From assembly GCA_963787345.1 (NCBI GenBank), contig CAWBCW010000026.1:558001-622000 (forward strand): a DNA stretch of 64,000 nucleotides, given 5' to 3'. Source of the stretch: Bacillus_BD sp963787345. Lineage in GTDB: Bacteria; Bacillota; Bacilli; Bacillales; Cytobacillaceae. Shown piece by piece: positions 17,989 to 27,022 of the stretch. The notes under the pieces were generated by a model. It did no database searches. It was not told the DNA's origin and saw nothing but the letters and a program-made list of their open reading frames with translations. A program made the translations under genes and the position numbers. Each line of letters opens with the position of its first letter. Position 1 is the first letter of the stretch.

Positions 17989-18321
17989 CTATTGATTAAT
18001 AGACCCTGTTTTAATCCAAGTCTGAGACCAGTTTTCGATTGTTTTCAAGATCGGTTCCATCGATCTTCCTTTTTCGGTTAATGAGTATTCAATAATGACA
18101 GGAGTTTCGGGTATAACTTCACGTTTCACAATATCTAAGCGTTCCAATTCCTTCAATCGATCCGATAATACTTTTCCGCTTATGCCGATGGATGATTGAA
18201 TTACACTAAAGCGCTGTGTGCCTAATAATAATTGATAAATCACTAATGCCGTCCATCTTTGACTAAGTAAAGAAATCGCTTTTTCAAATTTAGGGCAGAT
18301 TGTTGGCTGTGTCATTTCCAT
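17989..18321 (-). CDS. HxlR-family regulator, CatR/YodB-like
   Basis: The 110-residue protein is a compact HxlR winged helix: CPKFEKAISLLSQRWTALVIYQLLLG, then ISGKVLSDRLKELERLDIVKRE and YSLTEKGRSMEPIL. The single Cys (residue 8) sits where CatR/YodB carry the conserved redox-sensing Cys. In B. subtilis, CatR and YodB repress catDE in response to quinones. Here the regulator gene diverges from a catE homologue, which supports a CatR-like role. Confidence 0.85.
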   Translation of the reverse strand: MEMTQPTICPKFEKAISLLSQRWTALVIYQLLLGTQRFSVIQSSIGISGKVLSDRLKELERLDIVKREVIPETPVIIEYSLTEKGRSMEPILKTIENWSQTWIKTGSINQ

Positions 18322-18384
18322 TCACCTCTCTTCATACTAATATATCACAAAAGGTAACTATGTTATATTAAAAAAGTTAATTAC

Positions 18385-18431
18385 TTGACATTATTTAATT
18401 GTAAATCTAAACTAAGTTACATAAAGTAACT
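18385..18431 (+). promoter_or_regulatory. catE promoter with overlapping operator
   Basis: TTGACA (18385-18390) and TAAACT (18408-18413) are spaced by 17 bp. AGTTAC-ATAAA-GTAACT (18415-18431) is a perfect inverted repeat covering the expected transcription start. A related GGTAACTATGTTAT lies near 18354-18367. Repression by the HxlR protein is inferred. Confidence 0.6.
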
Positions 18432-18503
18432 ATATAATAATTAGTAATAATAAATGAGTAGATAAAAAATAGGGAAAGTTATTTAAAATGAGGAGGAATA
18501 AAG

Positions 18504-19355
18504 ATGGGTTTCCATAGTAAACCAACAACATTTGTTGGTCATGTTAACATAAAAGTAGAAAATCTAGAAAGGTCTTTACAGTATTATCAAGAAATCATTG
18601 GGTTCAATCTACTAGAACGAACAGAAACGACCGCAAAACTTACTGCAGATGGGAAAACAACGATTTTATCGCTAGAACAACCTGAAAATGTCATACCTAA
18701 ACAAGGGAGAACAACAGGTTTATATCATTTTGCGATCCTTTTACCAGAAAGGTCCGATTTGGCTAATATTGTTGGTCATTTTGTGGAAAGGGGAGTTCGG
18801 TTTGCTGCGTCAGATCATCTAGTGAGTGAGGCGTTGTATTTAGATGATCCGGATGGGAATGGGATTGAGATCTATACAGATCGAGATCCATCCGTATGGA
18901 AGTGGGAGCATAATGAAGTAGAGATGACAACGATTCGACTTGATATACAAGATTTGCTTACAAGTATTAAACAAGGGAAATCATGGAATGGAATGCCTAA
19001 AGGAACGGTAATGGGTCATATTCATCTACATGTTTCAGAATTAGAAAGGTCTGAGGAGTTCTATGTTAAGGGTCTTGGGTTGGACGTCGTGAATCGATTT
19101 GCTGGGCAGGCTCTATTTATGTCTGATGAAAAGTACCATCATCACGTTGCGGTCAATGTTTGGAATGGAGTCGGGGCTCCAATACCGGCAGAAAATAGTG
19201 TCGGTCTCGAATCCTATACTCTTATCTATGCAAGTGAGGAAGTACGCCAAGAAACCATTAATAATTTGAAAAAGATAGGAGCAACTGTTACAGAAGAAAA
19301 TCATAAATTTATCACGCAAGATCCTTCTGGGAATCGAGTTATATTAGCTATTTAA
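18504..19355 (+). CDS. catE: Catechol 2,3-dioxygenase / VOC protein, CatE-like
   Basis: The 283-residue protein contains two vicinal-oxygen-chelate modules. Metal ligands are visible: His13 (VGHVNIKV), a His in the second module (MGHIHLHV, about 171) and a Glu (IEIYTD near 122). Length and layout match B. subtilis CatE (YfiE), an extradiol dioxygenase that opens catechol and protects against quinone stress. GAGGAGG precedes the ATG. CatD (DoxX-like), its usual operon partner, is absent. The stop codon lies in TTTAA, directly followed by repeat copy B. Confidence 0.87.
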   Translation: MGFHSKPTTFVGHVNIKVENLERSLQYYQEIIGFNLLERTETTAKLTADGKTTILSLEQPENVIPKQGRTTGLYHFAILLPERSDLANIVGHFVERGVRFAASDHLVSEALYLDDPDGNGIEIYTDRDPSVWKWEHNEVEMTTIRLDIQDLLTSIKQGKSWNGMPKGTVMGHIHLHVSELERSEEFYVKGLGLDVVNRFAGQALFMSDEKYHHHVAVNVWNGVGAPIPAENSVGLESYTLIYASEEVRQETINNLKKIGATVTEENHKFITQDPSGNRVILAI

Positions 19356-19579
19356 CTTTTTTCAGCAAATGTTTTTATGTACCGAAAGCTTGCGACAGGT
19401 AAAAAAGTTTCTCATTTCTATAAGCAGTGAGATGAATGTAAGCCTTTTTCAATTCGGTGGGGGTTAATCTTTGGATGAATAAAGTTAAAGCTTTTGGCGG
19501 ATGTCACGGATTTTTTTAGGGTAATTTCTCGAGCGAGCTTAAGAAAAATCCGGACGCAAACTCGACGGATGAATTTGAG
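19356..19579 (+). repeat. Dispersed omega-RNA-like element, copy B
   Basis: It starts right after TTTAA, where TAA is the catE stop. It contains the GTACCGAAAGCTTGCGACAGGTA hairpin region, the GTGGGGGTTAATC stem, and a long cassette hairpin (CGGATTTTT with AAAAATCCG). The right-end hairpin is partly decayed (AAACTCG...GAATTTG). It reads into the monooxygenase gene. Confidence 0.75.
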
Positions 19580-19595
19580 GATGGAGGAAGCGGTC

Positions 19596-20660
19596 TTGAA
19601 ACATGAAAATAGCAGCGGCTTTGAAATTGGCGTTTACACACTTGCAGACCTAGGACCAGATCCACATACGGGTGATACGGTAACTGCCAAGCAAAGAATA
19701 GAAGAAATCATCAAGGCTGCACAACTTACTGAAGCAGCGGGACTAGATGTTTTTGGCGTCGGGGAACATCATCGACTCGATTATGCGGTCTCATCTCCTG
19801 CGGTCGTATTGGCAGCCATTGCCCAGGCAACGAATCGGGTTCAATTAACAAGTGCTACAAGTGTGGTGAGTACACTCGATCCAGTTCGCTTATTTGAAGA
19901 TTTCGCGACTTTGGATTTAATTTCAAACGGACGTGCTGAAATCTTGGCTGGACGCGGGGCATTTATCGAATCATTTCCCCTTTTCGGATATAGTACCAAT
20001 GATTATGATGAGCTCTTTACTGAACATATGGATTTACTCTTACAATTAAATAAAAATGAAAAGGTCACTTGGTCGGGAAAGGTTCGTCCGTCTTTAAGGA
20101 ATGCTGATATTTCCCCACGGCCCCTTCATAATGGAATCCCGATTTGGATTGGTGTAGGCGGTACGTCTGAGAGTGCCGTACGTGCTGGTAAATTCGGAGT
20201 TGGAATGGCGTTGGCTATTTTAGGTGGAGATCCCCAACGATTTAAACCGCTTGTGGACATATATCGTCAAGCAGGTAAGGAGGCTGGGCATTCTCTTGAC
20301 GCGTTGAAAGTAGGTGTAACAGGACATGTCTATATTGCTGAGACGACTCAACAAGCAAAAGACGAGTTTTATCCGTATTACTCCAATTATTGGTATTACG
20401 TGAACCGTCAACGAGGATTTGGAAGGAAAATGTCGCGAGAAGAATTTGAACAAATGGCCGATCCGGATACAGCATTGTTTGTCGGAAGCCCTGAGCAGAT
20501 TGTTGAGAAAGTACTCCATCAACATGAATTATATGGACATACCCGTTTCCTCGCTCAAGTAGATATTGGCGGGTTACCTTATGATAAAGTCGCGAGAAAT
20601 ATTGAATTATTAGCAACTGAAGTAGCTCCGCAGATCAGGAAGGCAATAAATAAGGTATGA
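19596..20660 (+). CDS. Luciferase-like flavin monooxygenase (LLM class)
   Basis: The 354-residue protein is a bacterial-luciferase-like TIM barrel: FEIGVYTLADLGPDPHTG at the N-terminus, GLDVFGVGEHH, TSATSVVSTLDPVRLFEDFATLDLISNGRAEI, and a C-terminal FVGSPEQIVEKVL. It would use reduced flavin and oxygen; the substrate is unknown. TTG 19596 has GGAGG eight bases upstream and gives the family length. A longer in-frame reading back to 19494 would translate the repeat and is rejected. The gene sits between two copies of the element. Confidence 0.88.
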   Translation: MKHENSSGFEIGVYTLADLGPDPHTGDTVTAKQRIEEIIKAAQLTEAAGLDVFGVGEHHRLDYAVSSPAVVLAAIAQATNRVQLTSATSVVSTLDPVRLFEDFATLDLISNGRAEILAGRGAFIESFPLFGYSTNDYDELFTEHMDLLLQLNKNEKVTWSGKVRPSLRNADISPRPLHNGIPIWIGVGGTSESAVRAGKFGVGMALAILGGDPQRFKPLVDIYRQAGKEAGHSLDALKVGVTGHVYIAETTQQAKDEFYPYYSNYWYYVNRQRGFGRKMSREEFEQMADPDTALFVGSPEQIVEKVLHQHELYGHTRFLAQVDIGGLPYDKVARNIELLATEVAPQIRKAINKV

Positions 20661-20668
20661 TCTTTTAA

Positions 20669-20832
20669 CTTCATTCAGCAAATATTTTGTGCCGAAAGCT
20701 TGCGGCAGGTACGGAAGTCCCGACTTATATAAGTGGGGTATAAATGTAAAATTTTTTTCAGATTCAGAGGGGTTCAACCCCCGGCTAAATGAAATTAAGC
20801 CTCTGGGCGCAAATTTGTCGGGCGAATTTGAT
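20669..20832 (+). repeat. Dispersed omega-RNA-like element, copy C
   Basis: It follows TTTAA (20664-20668) and ends in CAAATTTGTCGGGCGAATTTGAT. It lacks the long cassette hairpin of copies B, D and E. The inner stem has become GGGG-TTCAA-CCCC, and the outer stem AAATT/AATTT replaces AGCCT/AGGCT of copy D: compensatory changes that support an RNA fold. Confidence 0.75.
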
Positions 20833-20879
20833 TAAGGTCAATATGAAAATAAAATGGTTAAAATAGGAGGAATTTCATA

Positions 20880-21518
20880 ATGAAAATAGGGATTATTGGT
20901 GCAAGTGGAAAAGTAGGTAGACTTGTCATGAAAGAAGCGATTGAAAGAGGTCATGATGTAACGGCTATTGTTAGGGACCAATCAAAACTTGAAACGAAGA
21001 GTGTTGTAGTCATTGAAAAAGATATACTAGATCTAACACAGAATGATGTGAAACAGTTTGATGTCGTTGTAAATGCTTTTGGTGCTCCTCTTGGCGAAGA
21101 GCAAGCTCATGTGGATGCAGGTCATGCTTTAATTGAAGCTGCTAAAGGAACCAATACAAGAATTATGGTGGTAGGTGGAGCAGGAAGTCTTTATGTGGAT
21201 GAAGAAAAAACTCTTGAACTGATCGATACACCTGAATTTCCAGATTTCGTAAAACCAACAGCAAAAGGTCAAGCGCGTAACCTGCAAGAATTACAAGGAA
21301 CAACTGATATCACATGGACATTTATTAGTCCTTCAGCGATTTTTGATCCAGAAGGAAAAAGAACAGGATCTTATCAGTCGGGAAAAGATCATCTTCTGGT
21401 GAATTCAAAAGGAGAAAGCTATATCAGCTATGCAGACTATGCGATTGCAGTAGTAGATGAAATTGAAAATCCAAAACATCTTAAGGGAAGATTTACGGTA
21501 GTTGGTGAAAAGGAATAA
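20880..21518 (+). CDS. NAD(P)-binding reductase, YwnB-like
   Basis: The 212-residue protein has an atypical short-chain/NmrA-type Rossmann fold: GIIGASGKVGRLVMKEAIERG (GxxGxxG at 7-13), VVNAFGAP, and RIMVVGGAGSLYV. It lacks a clear Tyr-x3-Lys pair. Such proteins reduce flavins or quinones or bind NADPH as sensors. GGAGG precedes the ATG by eight bases. It follows repeat copy C and ends in its own terminator. Confidence 0.87.
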   Translation: MKIGIIGASGKVGRLVMKEAIERGHDVTAIVRDQSKLETKSVVVIEKDILDLTQNDVKQFDVVVNAFGAPLGEEQAHVDAGHALIEAAKGTNTRIMVVGGAGSLYVDEEKTLELIDTPEFPDFVKPTAKGQARNLQELQGTTDITWTFISPSAIFDPEGKRTGSYQSGKDHLLVNSKGESYISYADYAIAVVDEIENPKHLKGRFTVVGEKE

Positions 21519-21591
21519 TTGTGAATGACTTGAGATAATGATTGAATTTAATTATATGGAAAAGGGAAGGAATTCTTTATACTGAACAAAG

Positions 21592-21622
21592 AACGCATGA
21601 CACGAAAATGTCATGCGTTTTT
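21592..21622 (+). terminator. Terminator after the reductase gene
   Basis: AACGCATGACA pairs with TGTCATGCGTT and is followed by TTTTATC. Confidence 0.85.
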
Positions 21623-21726
21623 ATCATTTTGGGACGATTGAAAGCCTATGGTAAAATAAGGTGGAGTATCGAATGAGGAATTTGGGAGGATCGTTCCTTA
21701 GATCAAAAAGAATTGAAGGTGTAGAA

Positions 21727-23054
21727 ATGAATCAAACATCATCGTCCTCTACAATGTTTTTTGCCGGATTGCAATGGCTGTTTTTCATGTTTGCGAATAC
21801 GGTGGTTATTCCAATCACTATAGGGGATGCATTTGGTTTGTCCTCCATGGAAGTGGCCAGCGCACTACAAAGGTCATTTATTTTTACGGGGATTGCCTGT
21901 ATTCTACAAGCCATTATTGGACACAAATATCCATTAATGGAAGGACAGTCTGGAATATGGTGGGGAGCGATTTTAAGTATTAGCGCATCTGCATCTTCGT
22001 CAGGGTTAACGATCAGTGAAGTAGGCGGCGGTTTATCCGTTGGGATTATCTTTTCTGGAATTCTGATTATGGTTCTTGGGGCACTTGGAATGGGAAAGGT
22101 ATTAAAGCGTTTGTTTACCCCTGTGGTCATGAGCACGGTGTTGTTTTTATTAGCGGCGCAATTAATTGGGATTTTCACAAAAGGAATGCTTGGGCTGTCA
22201 ACGAGTGATAGAATTCATTCCCCTACTGCCGCTTTGTCGATATTCTTAATCATTCTTGGTTATCTTCATAAATGTGAAAGGACCTGGTGTGATCCGTAAC
22301 TTTTCAATTTTGATTGGAATCGTAACCGGTTGGATCATTTATCGTGTTTTCTTTCCGATAGAACCAACCGAAGTGATCACTTCAACAAAGCTTTTCAATC
22401 CATTTCCTTGGGGTGAACCTAGCTTTAGTCTAGGACTTATTTTATTTGCGGTCTTAACTGGATTAGTGAATACGACGAATACCGTTGCTTCTATTAAAGG
22501 ATTTGAACAATTAGCCAATACTACGACATCCGATAACCGATATCGAAGATCCTTTGTATTAACGGGTCTTAATTCGGTTGTGTCTGGATCGTTCGGGATG
22601 GTTCCCTATGCGCCTTATATATCGTCAATTGGATTTTTACAATCAACTCTTATTTTCCAAACCTTACCGATGGTGATTGGTGCGGTTATGTTTATCGTCC
22701 TTGGCTTAGTTCCTGTATTAGGTTCCTTTTTTACTACGTTACCAGTCAGTGTCGGAAATGCGGTTTTATTTGTTGCTTATTTACAGTTATTTAGCGGGGC
22801 CCTTTCCAACCTAAGTGGAATATACTTTACTCCTAAGACGATTTATCGAATTGCTGCTCCGGTTTTATTAGGAATTGCGTTGATGAATATACCCGTTGAA
22901 ATGTTCGAGTCAATCCCAATGCTTCTAAGGCCACTGTCTGAGCAGTGGCTTATTGATGGGAATTCTACTGGCTGTTCTCCTTGAAAACACAATTAATTGG
23001 TCAAAACTAGATAAGGTTGAAAAAGATCCAAGGGGTACAAAAATGGGGAGTTAG
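21727..23054 (+). pseudogene. Frameshifted NCS2 nucleobase (xanthine/uracil-type) permease
   Basis: One permease is split across three frames. Part 1 (from ATG 21727 after GAAGGTG) covers MNQTSSSSTMFFAGLQWLFF to IFLIILG, including the NCS2 motif QSGIWWGAILS. Near 22257 the frame changes and part 2 continues as VIFINVKGPGVIRNF to MLLRPL, including GLVNTTNTVASIKGFEQLA. Near 22935 it changes again and the C-terminus LSSGLLMGILLAVLLENTINW runs to TAG 23052-23054. The pieces join into one protein of normal length, about 440 residues. Neither shift is in a homopolymer. It is either a decayed gene or two assembly indels. Confidence 0.85.
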
Positions 23055-23193
23055 GTGAGAAACGATACCTGGCAGTGTCTGTGTAATCAACATTTTGACG
23101 GTCTTAGGCGCAGCCATCGGTGGGGAGAAGTTACAAAAAACGTGGCGACTTGCCGCATTGCCTGTACATCGAAAACCCCCACTGATGGAAGTT

Positions 23194-23835
23194 TCAATTG
23201 ATCCAACCTTGTTGAAACGCATAATTGGTTAATTGAACTCGATTATCTAAATGAAGTTTACTTAATATGTTTTTAAGATGACTTTTCACTGTATGTTCCG
23301 AGATAAAAAGCGACTCAGAGATCTCTCGATTGGATAAGCCTTTTGCGACCAATTGCAACACTTCTAATTCACGGGTTGATAAAGGAATTTTCTCTTTTGG
23401 CACGGTCTTATTATTAGGAAATTCCTTTAAGATTTGAAAGGCAATCTCTTTTGACATCGGAACTTCATCTAAAGCAAAGGCTCTTAAGTGTTCGCGCCAA
23501 TTTTCTGATTGAATATTTTTCAATAAATAGCCTTGAGCACCTTTTTTGATGGCATCAAATAAATCGGTAATATCATCTGATACGGTAATAATCACAATTT
23601 TTACGTAGGGAAATTTAAGCTTGATTCTTTTTGTGGCTTCTAGTCCGTTCATTACCGGCATTTGAATATCCATCAAAATAATATCAGGCATTACTTCTTC
23701 GGTGAGTTGAATTGCTTCCTCTCCATTTTTCCCTTCTCCTACAACAAGAAAGTCATCGTATTCCTCTAAAATTTCTCGGATCGCTTCTCTGGCATGTGCA
23801 TGATCATCGACAATCAATATACGAAAAGGCTGCAT
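23194..23835 (-). CDS. NarL/LuxR-type response regulator
   Basis: The 213-residue protein has a receiver domain (D10-D11, phosphoacceptor D56) and a C-terminal LuxR HTH (STRELEVLQLVAKGLSNREISESLFISEHTVKSHL). Its ATG directly follows the kinase stop codon and has its own AAGGAG. It should be phosphorylated by the upstream kinase. The pair diverges from the Q-x-Q repeat gene at 25 kb, making that gene a plausible target, which is inference. Confidence 0.9.
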   Translation of the reverse strand: MQPFRILIVDDHAHAREAIREILEEYDDFLVVGEGKNGEEAIQLTEEVMPDIILMDIQMPVMNGLEATKRIKLKFPYVKIVIITVSDDITDLFDAIKKGAQGYLLKNIQSENWREHLRAFALDEVPMSKEIAFQILKEFPNNKTVPKEKIPLSTRELEVLQLVAKGLSNREISESLFISEHTVKSHLKNILSKLHLDNRVQLTNYAFQQGWIN

Positions 23836-24663
23836 CTACTTTTTCTCCTTTTTTATCTCAATGATGGTTTCATGATTGACTCTATTTATCGAAAATATCC
23901 AATCCATATCTCTTGATCGCTCTTTAATGATTTGGAGCCCATATCCATTACTAGACTCAATTCCTTCATTCGTAAATCCGATCCCTTGATCGATAATTTG
24001 ACAAAACCATGCATTCTCTGATTCTTTTGCTAGAATCCATATTTGATTCGTTTTTGCATGCTTAATCACATTCATAACCGCTTCTTTTACACATGCTAAT
24101 AGTTCTACTTTTTCTTTTGAAGATAAAGTATCCTCTTGAATTTCCCAATCTAAGTGAACATCGATTAAATGCTGTTTCTTCACGCTTGATACATACTGAT
24201 AGATGGTCTCGGTCCAACTAAATGGTTCTTCATCTGAAGAGTATTTTAAATTTGTGATGGCATGGCGAGTATCATCGTGAATGCGCTGTAAAGTCTGCCT
24301 GACCTTTTGAAAGTCCGGATCCTGTTCAAGCTTGTTCTTTCGGCCGAATTTATTCACTTGTACAGCTAATAAAAATAGTGATTGAGCCATTCCATCGTGA
24401 AGTTCTCTCGCTAGCTTTTCCCTCTCGATATGCGCAGCTTGCTTTTCCTTTTCCCATCGAAGCTCTTTTTGCATTTTTTCTAAAGTGGAAAATAAATGCC
24501 GTAAAAAGACAAGTGTCACAATAAAAACGAGAACAGGAGAAAGGTAATTCCCTATTTCCATTGAGATGTAGGAAAGAAGAAATTCATGTCGTACATACTC
24601 CCATAAGGCAATCGTAACCGTTGGAGTAATTAATATGAGCCATTTAATTTGTTTTTCGTTCAA
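23836..24663 (-). CDS. HisKA_3-type sensor histidine kinase
   Basis: The 275-residue kinase has two short membrane segments (about 7-24 and 40-58) with almost no outside loop, a coiled linker, the HisKA_3 box ELHDGMAQSLFLLAVQ (H89), and a HATPase domain with GIGFTNEGIESSNGYGLQIIKER. The small sensor resembles the intramembrane-sensing class. TTG 24663 follows AAGGTGAAGG. It forms an operon with the NarL-type regulator. Confidence 0.88.
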   Translation of the reverse strand: MNEKQIKWLILITPTVTIALWEYVRHEFLLSYISMEIGNYLSPVLVFIVTLVFLRHLFSTLEKMQKELRWEKEKQAAHIEREKLARELHDGMAQSLFLLAVQVNKFGRKNKLEQDPDFQKVRQTLQRIHDDTRHAITNLKYSSDEEPFSWTETIYQYVSSVKKQHLIDVHLDWEIQEDTLSSKEKVELLACVKEAVMNVIKHAKTNQIWILAKESENAWFCQIIDQGIGFTNEGIESSNGYGLQIIKERSRDMDWIFSINRVNHETIIEIKKEKK

Positions 24664-25021
24664 ACCTTCACCTTATTTCTATCTTAAGTTTGTCTATATT
24701 TTACCATCTAACGAAACAGTATTGATGGTTTTACTGACAAAATCACTCTTTTGAGTTATTAATCGTAAGGGGATGCCGTTTTACTGAACTAGTGTAAATA
24801 TAGTGGGAAATTTGTAAAAACTGTTGATTCTATGTGAACTTAGGTTAAGAATTGTTAAATCGAACTAACTGAGGAATATTGAGTATTTTAAAGAAAATGA
24901 GAGAGAAATGTATCTTATTAGTGAATTTTAACTTGAAATTCGCGATTTTCTTACTATTCCATAATAAATCGTATACTACCAATGCAAAGGGAAATACAAA
25001 TTAATGGAGGTATCTGTAGGG
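24664..25021. other. Divergent control region before the Q-x-Q repeat gene
   Basis: This 358-bp gap is AT-rich and holds no gene. GTTTTACTGA occurs twice (24728-24737 and 24778-24787), exactly 50 bp apart, about five helical turns. TATACT near 24973 is a possible -10. These could be regulator sites for the adjacent two-component system. Confidence 0.4.
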
Positions 25022-26932
25022 ATGGATAAGAAATTTAAACAAGTAAGAAACGTGTTAAACATGAAGAAAATCGTTGGTGCTGGAATTGTAATGGGGACTT
25101 TATTCGTGTCAACTTCTGCTTTTGCCGCAGAAGATGTTAATCAAAAACAAGAAACGACTAAGTACAGTGTCCAAGATAGAGTGAACAAAGGTACATCTAT
25201 TTTACAAGACCAAGCAGACAATGATTTTGCAAGTTTACTGCAAAATATTCAAGCTCAAAAAGCTGTTCAAAAACAACGTGTATCACTATGGGCAGAGCAA
25301 AAGTCAAATGCAATTGGTAATTCAATAGGACAAGTTCAAGCTTCTGATAGCTCCTCTACTCTAGAACAAAGTGGAAATAATGAAGAAAATAATCAAGATC
25401 AAGTAGTTGATAGTGTAGAAACACAAGAACAAACAGCTGAAGGAAACGGAATTGTTCAAGATCAATTATCTGGCGGTGAAAATGCTCAACGTCAAAATGT
25501 AAATGGGACAAGCAATAAACAAGTACAAGATATTTTCAATGAAATCGATCAAATTAAAGCAGGCTTTGGCTCTCGACTTAGCCAAATTCAAGATTCTTAT
25601 AAATATAATAGCCAAAACCAAAGTACTTTCGGAAATGGCAATACACAAGATCAATTCGCATACAATGATACCGATGCTAACCAAAGTGCAGAAGGTGATT
25701 TAATTGATCAACTTCAAGGTGCTTACGACACAAATATCCAAAATCAACAAACAGCTGGAGAAGGAAACTACCCTTACCAAGACATCTACAATGGAACAAC
25801 TCAAAACCAAGAAGCTAATGGTAACGGAATGACTCAAAACCAACTTGCTGATAATCTTTCAGATCAAATTTCTGGTGTAATTGGAAATGACAACGATGCT
25901 GATCAATATTCTCACAATTTCAACAACCAAAATCAAACTGGTGATATTGGAGATGTTCACCAAAATCAAACTTCAACAAACACGACTGGTCAAGGTGCAA
26001 CAGTAGAAGGTAATGGAAACTATATCGTTGAAGACGTTGAAACAGACACTATACAATCACAAGAAGGACTTTTAGGTGCATATCAATCTCAAGATTCAAT
26101 CAATGATTCAGAGCAAAGTGGAGCAGTAGTTGGTGACGATATTGAACTTGCGCAACATATTTATGGTGAAGCAGCTCAAGACCAATTTGGAGCAGATGAA
26201 GCCGTTCAAAATCAAGGTTCAAGCAATACAGCAGGTCAGGGTGCATCTGTAGCAGGTGAAGACGTAGATGTTGTTCAAGATACTGTTAACTATGGAGAAC
26301 AAACTCAATTAGGTGCAACTGACACAGTTCAAGATCAAAATATTGAAACTGAAACTATTCAATTAGCGGTTGTGGATAGCGATAATTCAGTAGCTGAACA
26401 ATTAAATTATAATGATACTGTACAAGATCAAACAGGTTTTGATGGAAGCGTACAAGACCAAGATTCAGCTGTAGAGGTTGAACAAGGAGCTTCTGTAACA
26501 GGCCAAGATAACAATGTTACCCAAGATACTGAGGCGATTACAGATCAACTTCAAGTTGGTGATGCTGGATCTGATCAATATCAAGGTTCTTCAAATGAAA
26601 CTTCTCAAGTAACAAGTACGAACGGTGAAAATAATAATGGAGTACAAGAAAGCTCTGACACTGTAGTTCAGGTCCAAGCCGGATCTAGTGATGTACAAGC
26701 GCAAAACTCGTCAGCTGTAACGGATCAAAGTTCTACCTCTAATGGTGATAACAATTCAGTATCCCAATCAAGCACAAATGACATAACGCAATCACAAACT
26801 GCTGCTGGGGATGCTAATCAAAGCCAATTCTCTGATGTTACAACATCACAAACTGCTGTTTCAGAAGGAAATAATAATAGCCAAACACAATCTTCTAGCT
26901 TTACAGTTGTTCAAGGTCAATCTGCAAACTAG
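25022..26932 (+). CDS. Secreted Q-x-Q repeat protein, curli-like amyloid candidate
   Basis: The 636-residue protein has a signal peptide ending in STSAFA-AED. The body is made of imperfect units with Q-x-Q motifs every 10-11 residues, for example TQNQEANGNGMTQNQLADN and IQNQQTAGEGNYPYQD. Two such motifs per 21-22 residues with Gly/Asn turns is the strand-turn-strand pattern of curlin repeats (CsgA/CsgB). There is no Cys, and from about residue 195 to the end there is no Lys or Arg. GGAGG lies 11 bases before ATG 25022; an ATG at 25004 would overlap the binding site. I infer an extracellular beta-solenoid or fibre; no csgG-like export gene is present or expected in a Gram-positive. Confidence 0.8.
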   Translation: MDKKFKQVRNVLNMKKIVGAGIVMGTLFVSTSAFAAEDVNQKQETTKYSVQDRVNKGTSILQDQADNDFASLLQNIQAQKAVQKQRVSLWAEQKSNAIGNSIGQVQASDSSSTLEQSGNNEENNQDQVVDSVETQEQTAEGNGIVQDQLSGGENAQRQNVNGTSNKQVQDIFNEIDQIKAGFGSRLSQIQDSYKYNSQNQSTFGNGNTQDQFAYNDTDANQSAEGDLIDQLQGAYDTNIQNQQTAGEGNYPYQDIYNGTTQNQEANGNGMTQNQLADNLSDQISGVIGNDNDADQYSHNFNNQNQTGDIGDVHQNQTSTNTTGQGATVEGNGNYIVEDVETDTIQSQEGLLGAYQSQDSINDSEQSGAVVGDDIELAQHIYGEAAQDQFGADEAVQNQGSSNTAGQGASVAGEDVDVVQDTVNYGEQTQLGATDTVQDQNIETETIQLAVVDSDNSVAEQLNYNDTVQDQTGFDGSVQDQDSAVEVEQGASVTGQDNNVTQDTEAITDQLQVGDAGSDQYQGSSNETSQVTSTNGENNNGVQESSDTVVQVQAGSSDVQAQNSSAVTDQSSTSNGDNNSVSQSSTNDITQSQTAAGDANQSQFSDVTTSQTAVSEGNNNSQTQSSSFTVVQGQSAN

Positions 26933-26949
26933 TATTAGTGACACCAAGT

Positions 26950-26983
26950 TCAGCTCCATCTAGTACCTTTGCTGGATGGAGCT
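26950..26983 (+). terminator. Hairpin after the repeat-protein gene
   Basis: AGCTCCATC pairs with GATGGAGCT, but only TTACTTCATT follows, so read-through into the next gene is likely. Confidence 0.5.
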
Positions 26984-27022
26984 TACTTCATTATATTTTG
27001 GATACAGCTGGGGGGAATACTA

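Noticed and set aside
19494..19595. N-terminal extension of the luciferase-like gene
   Set aside because: It is translated repeat DNA; the binding site lies before TTG 19596.
23059..23232. A + strand open stretch (PGSVCVINILTVLGAAIGG to LLKRIIG) after the broken permease
   Set aside because: It has no start codon with a ribosome binding site and overlaps the 3-prime end of the response regulator gene; no family was recognised. It may be a gene fragment but cannot be supported.
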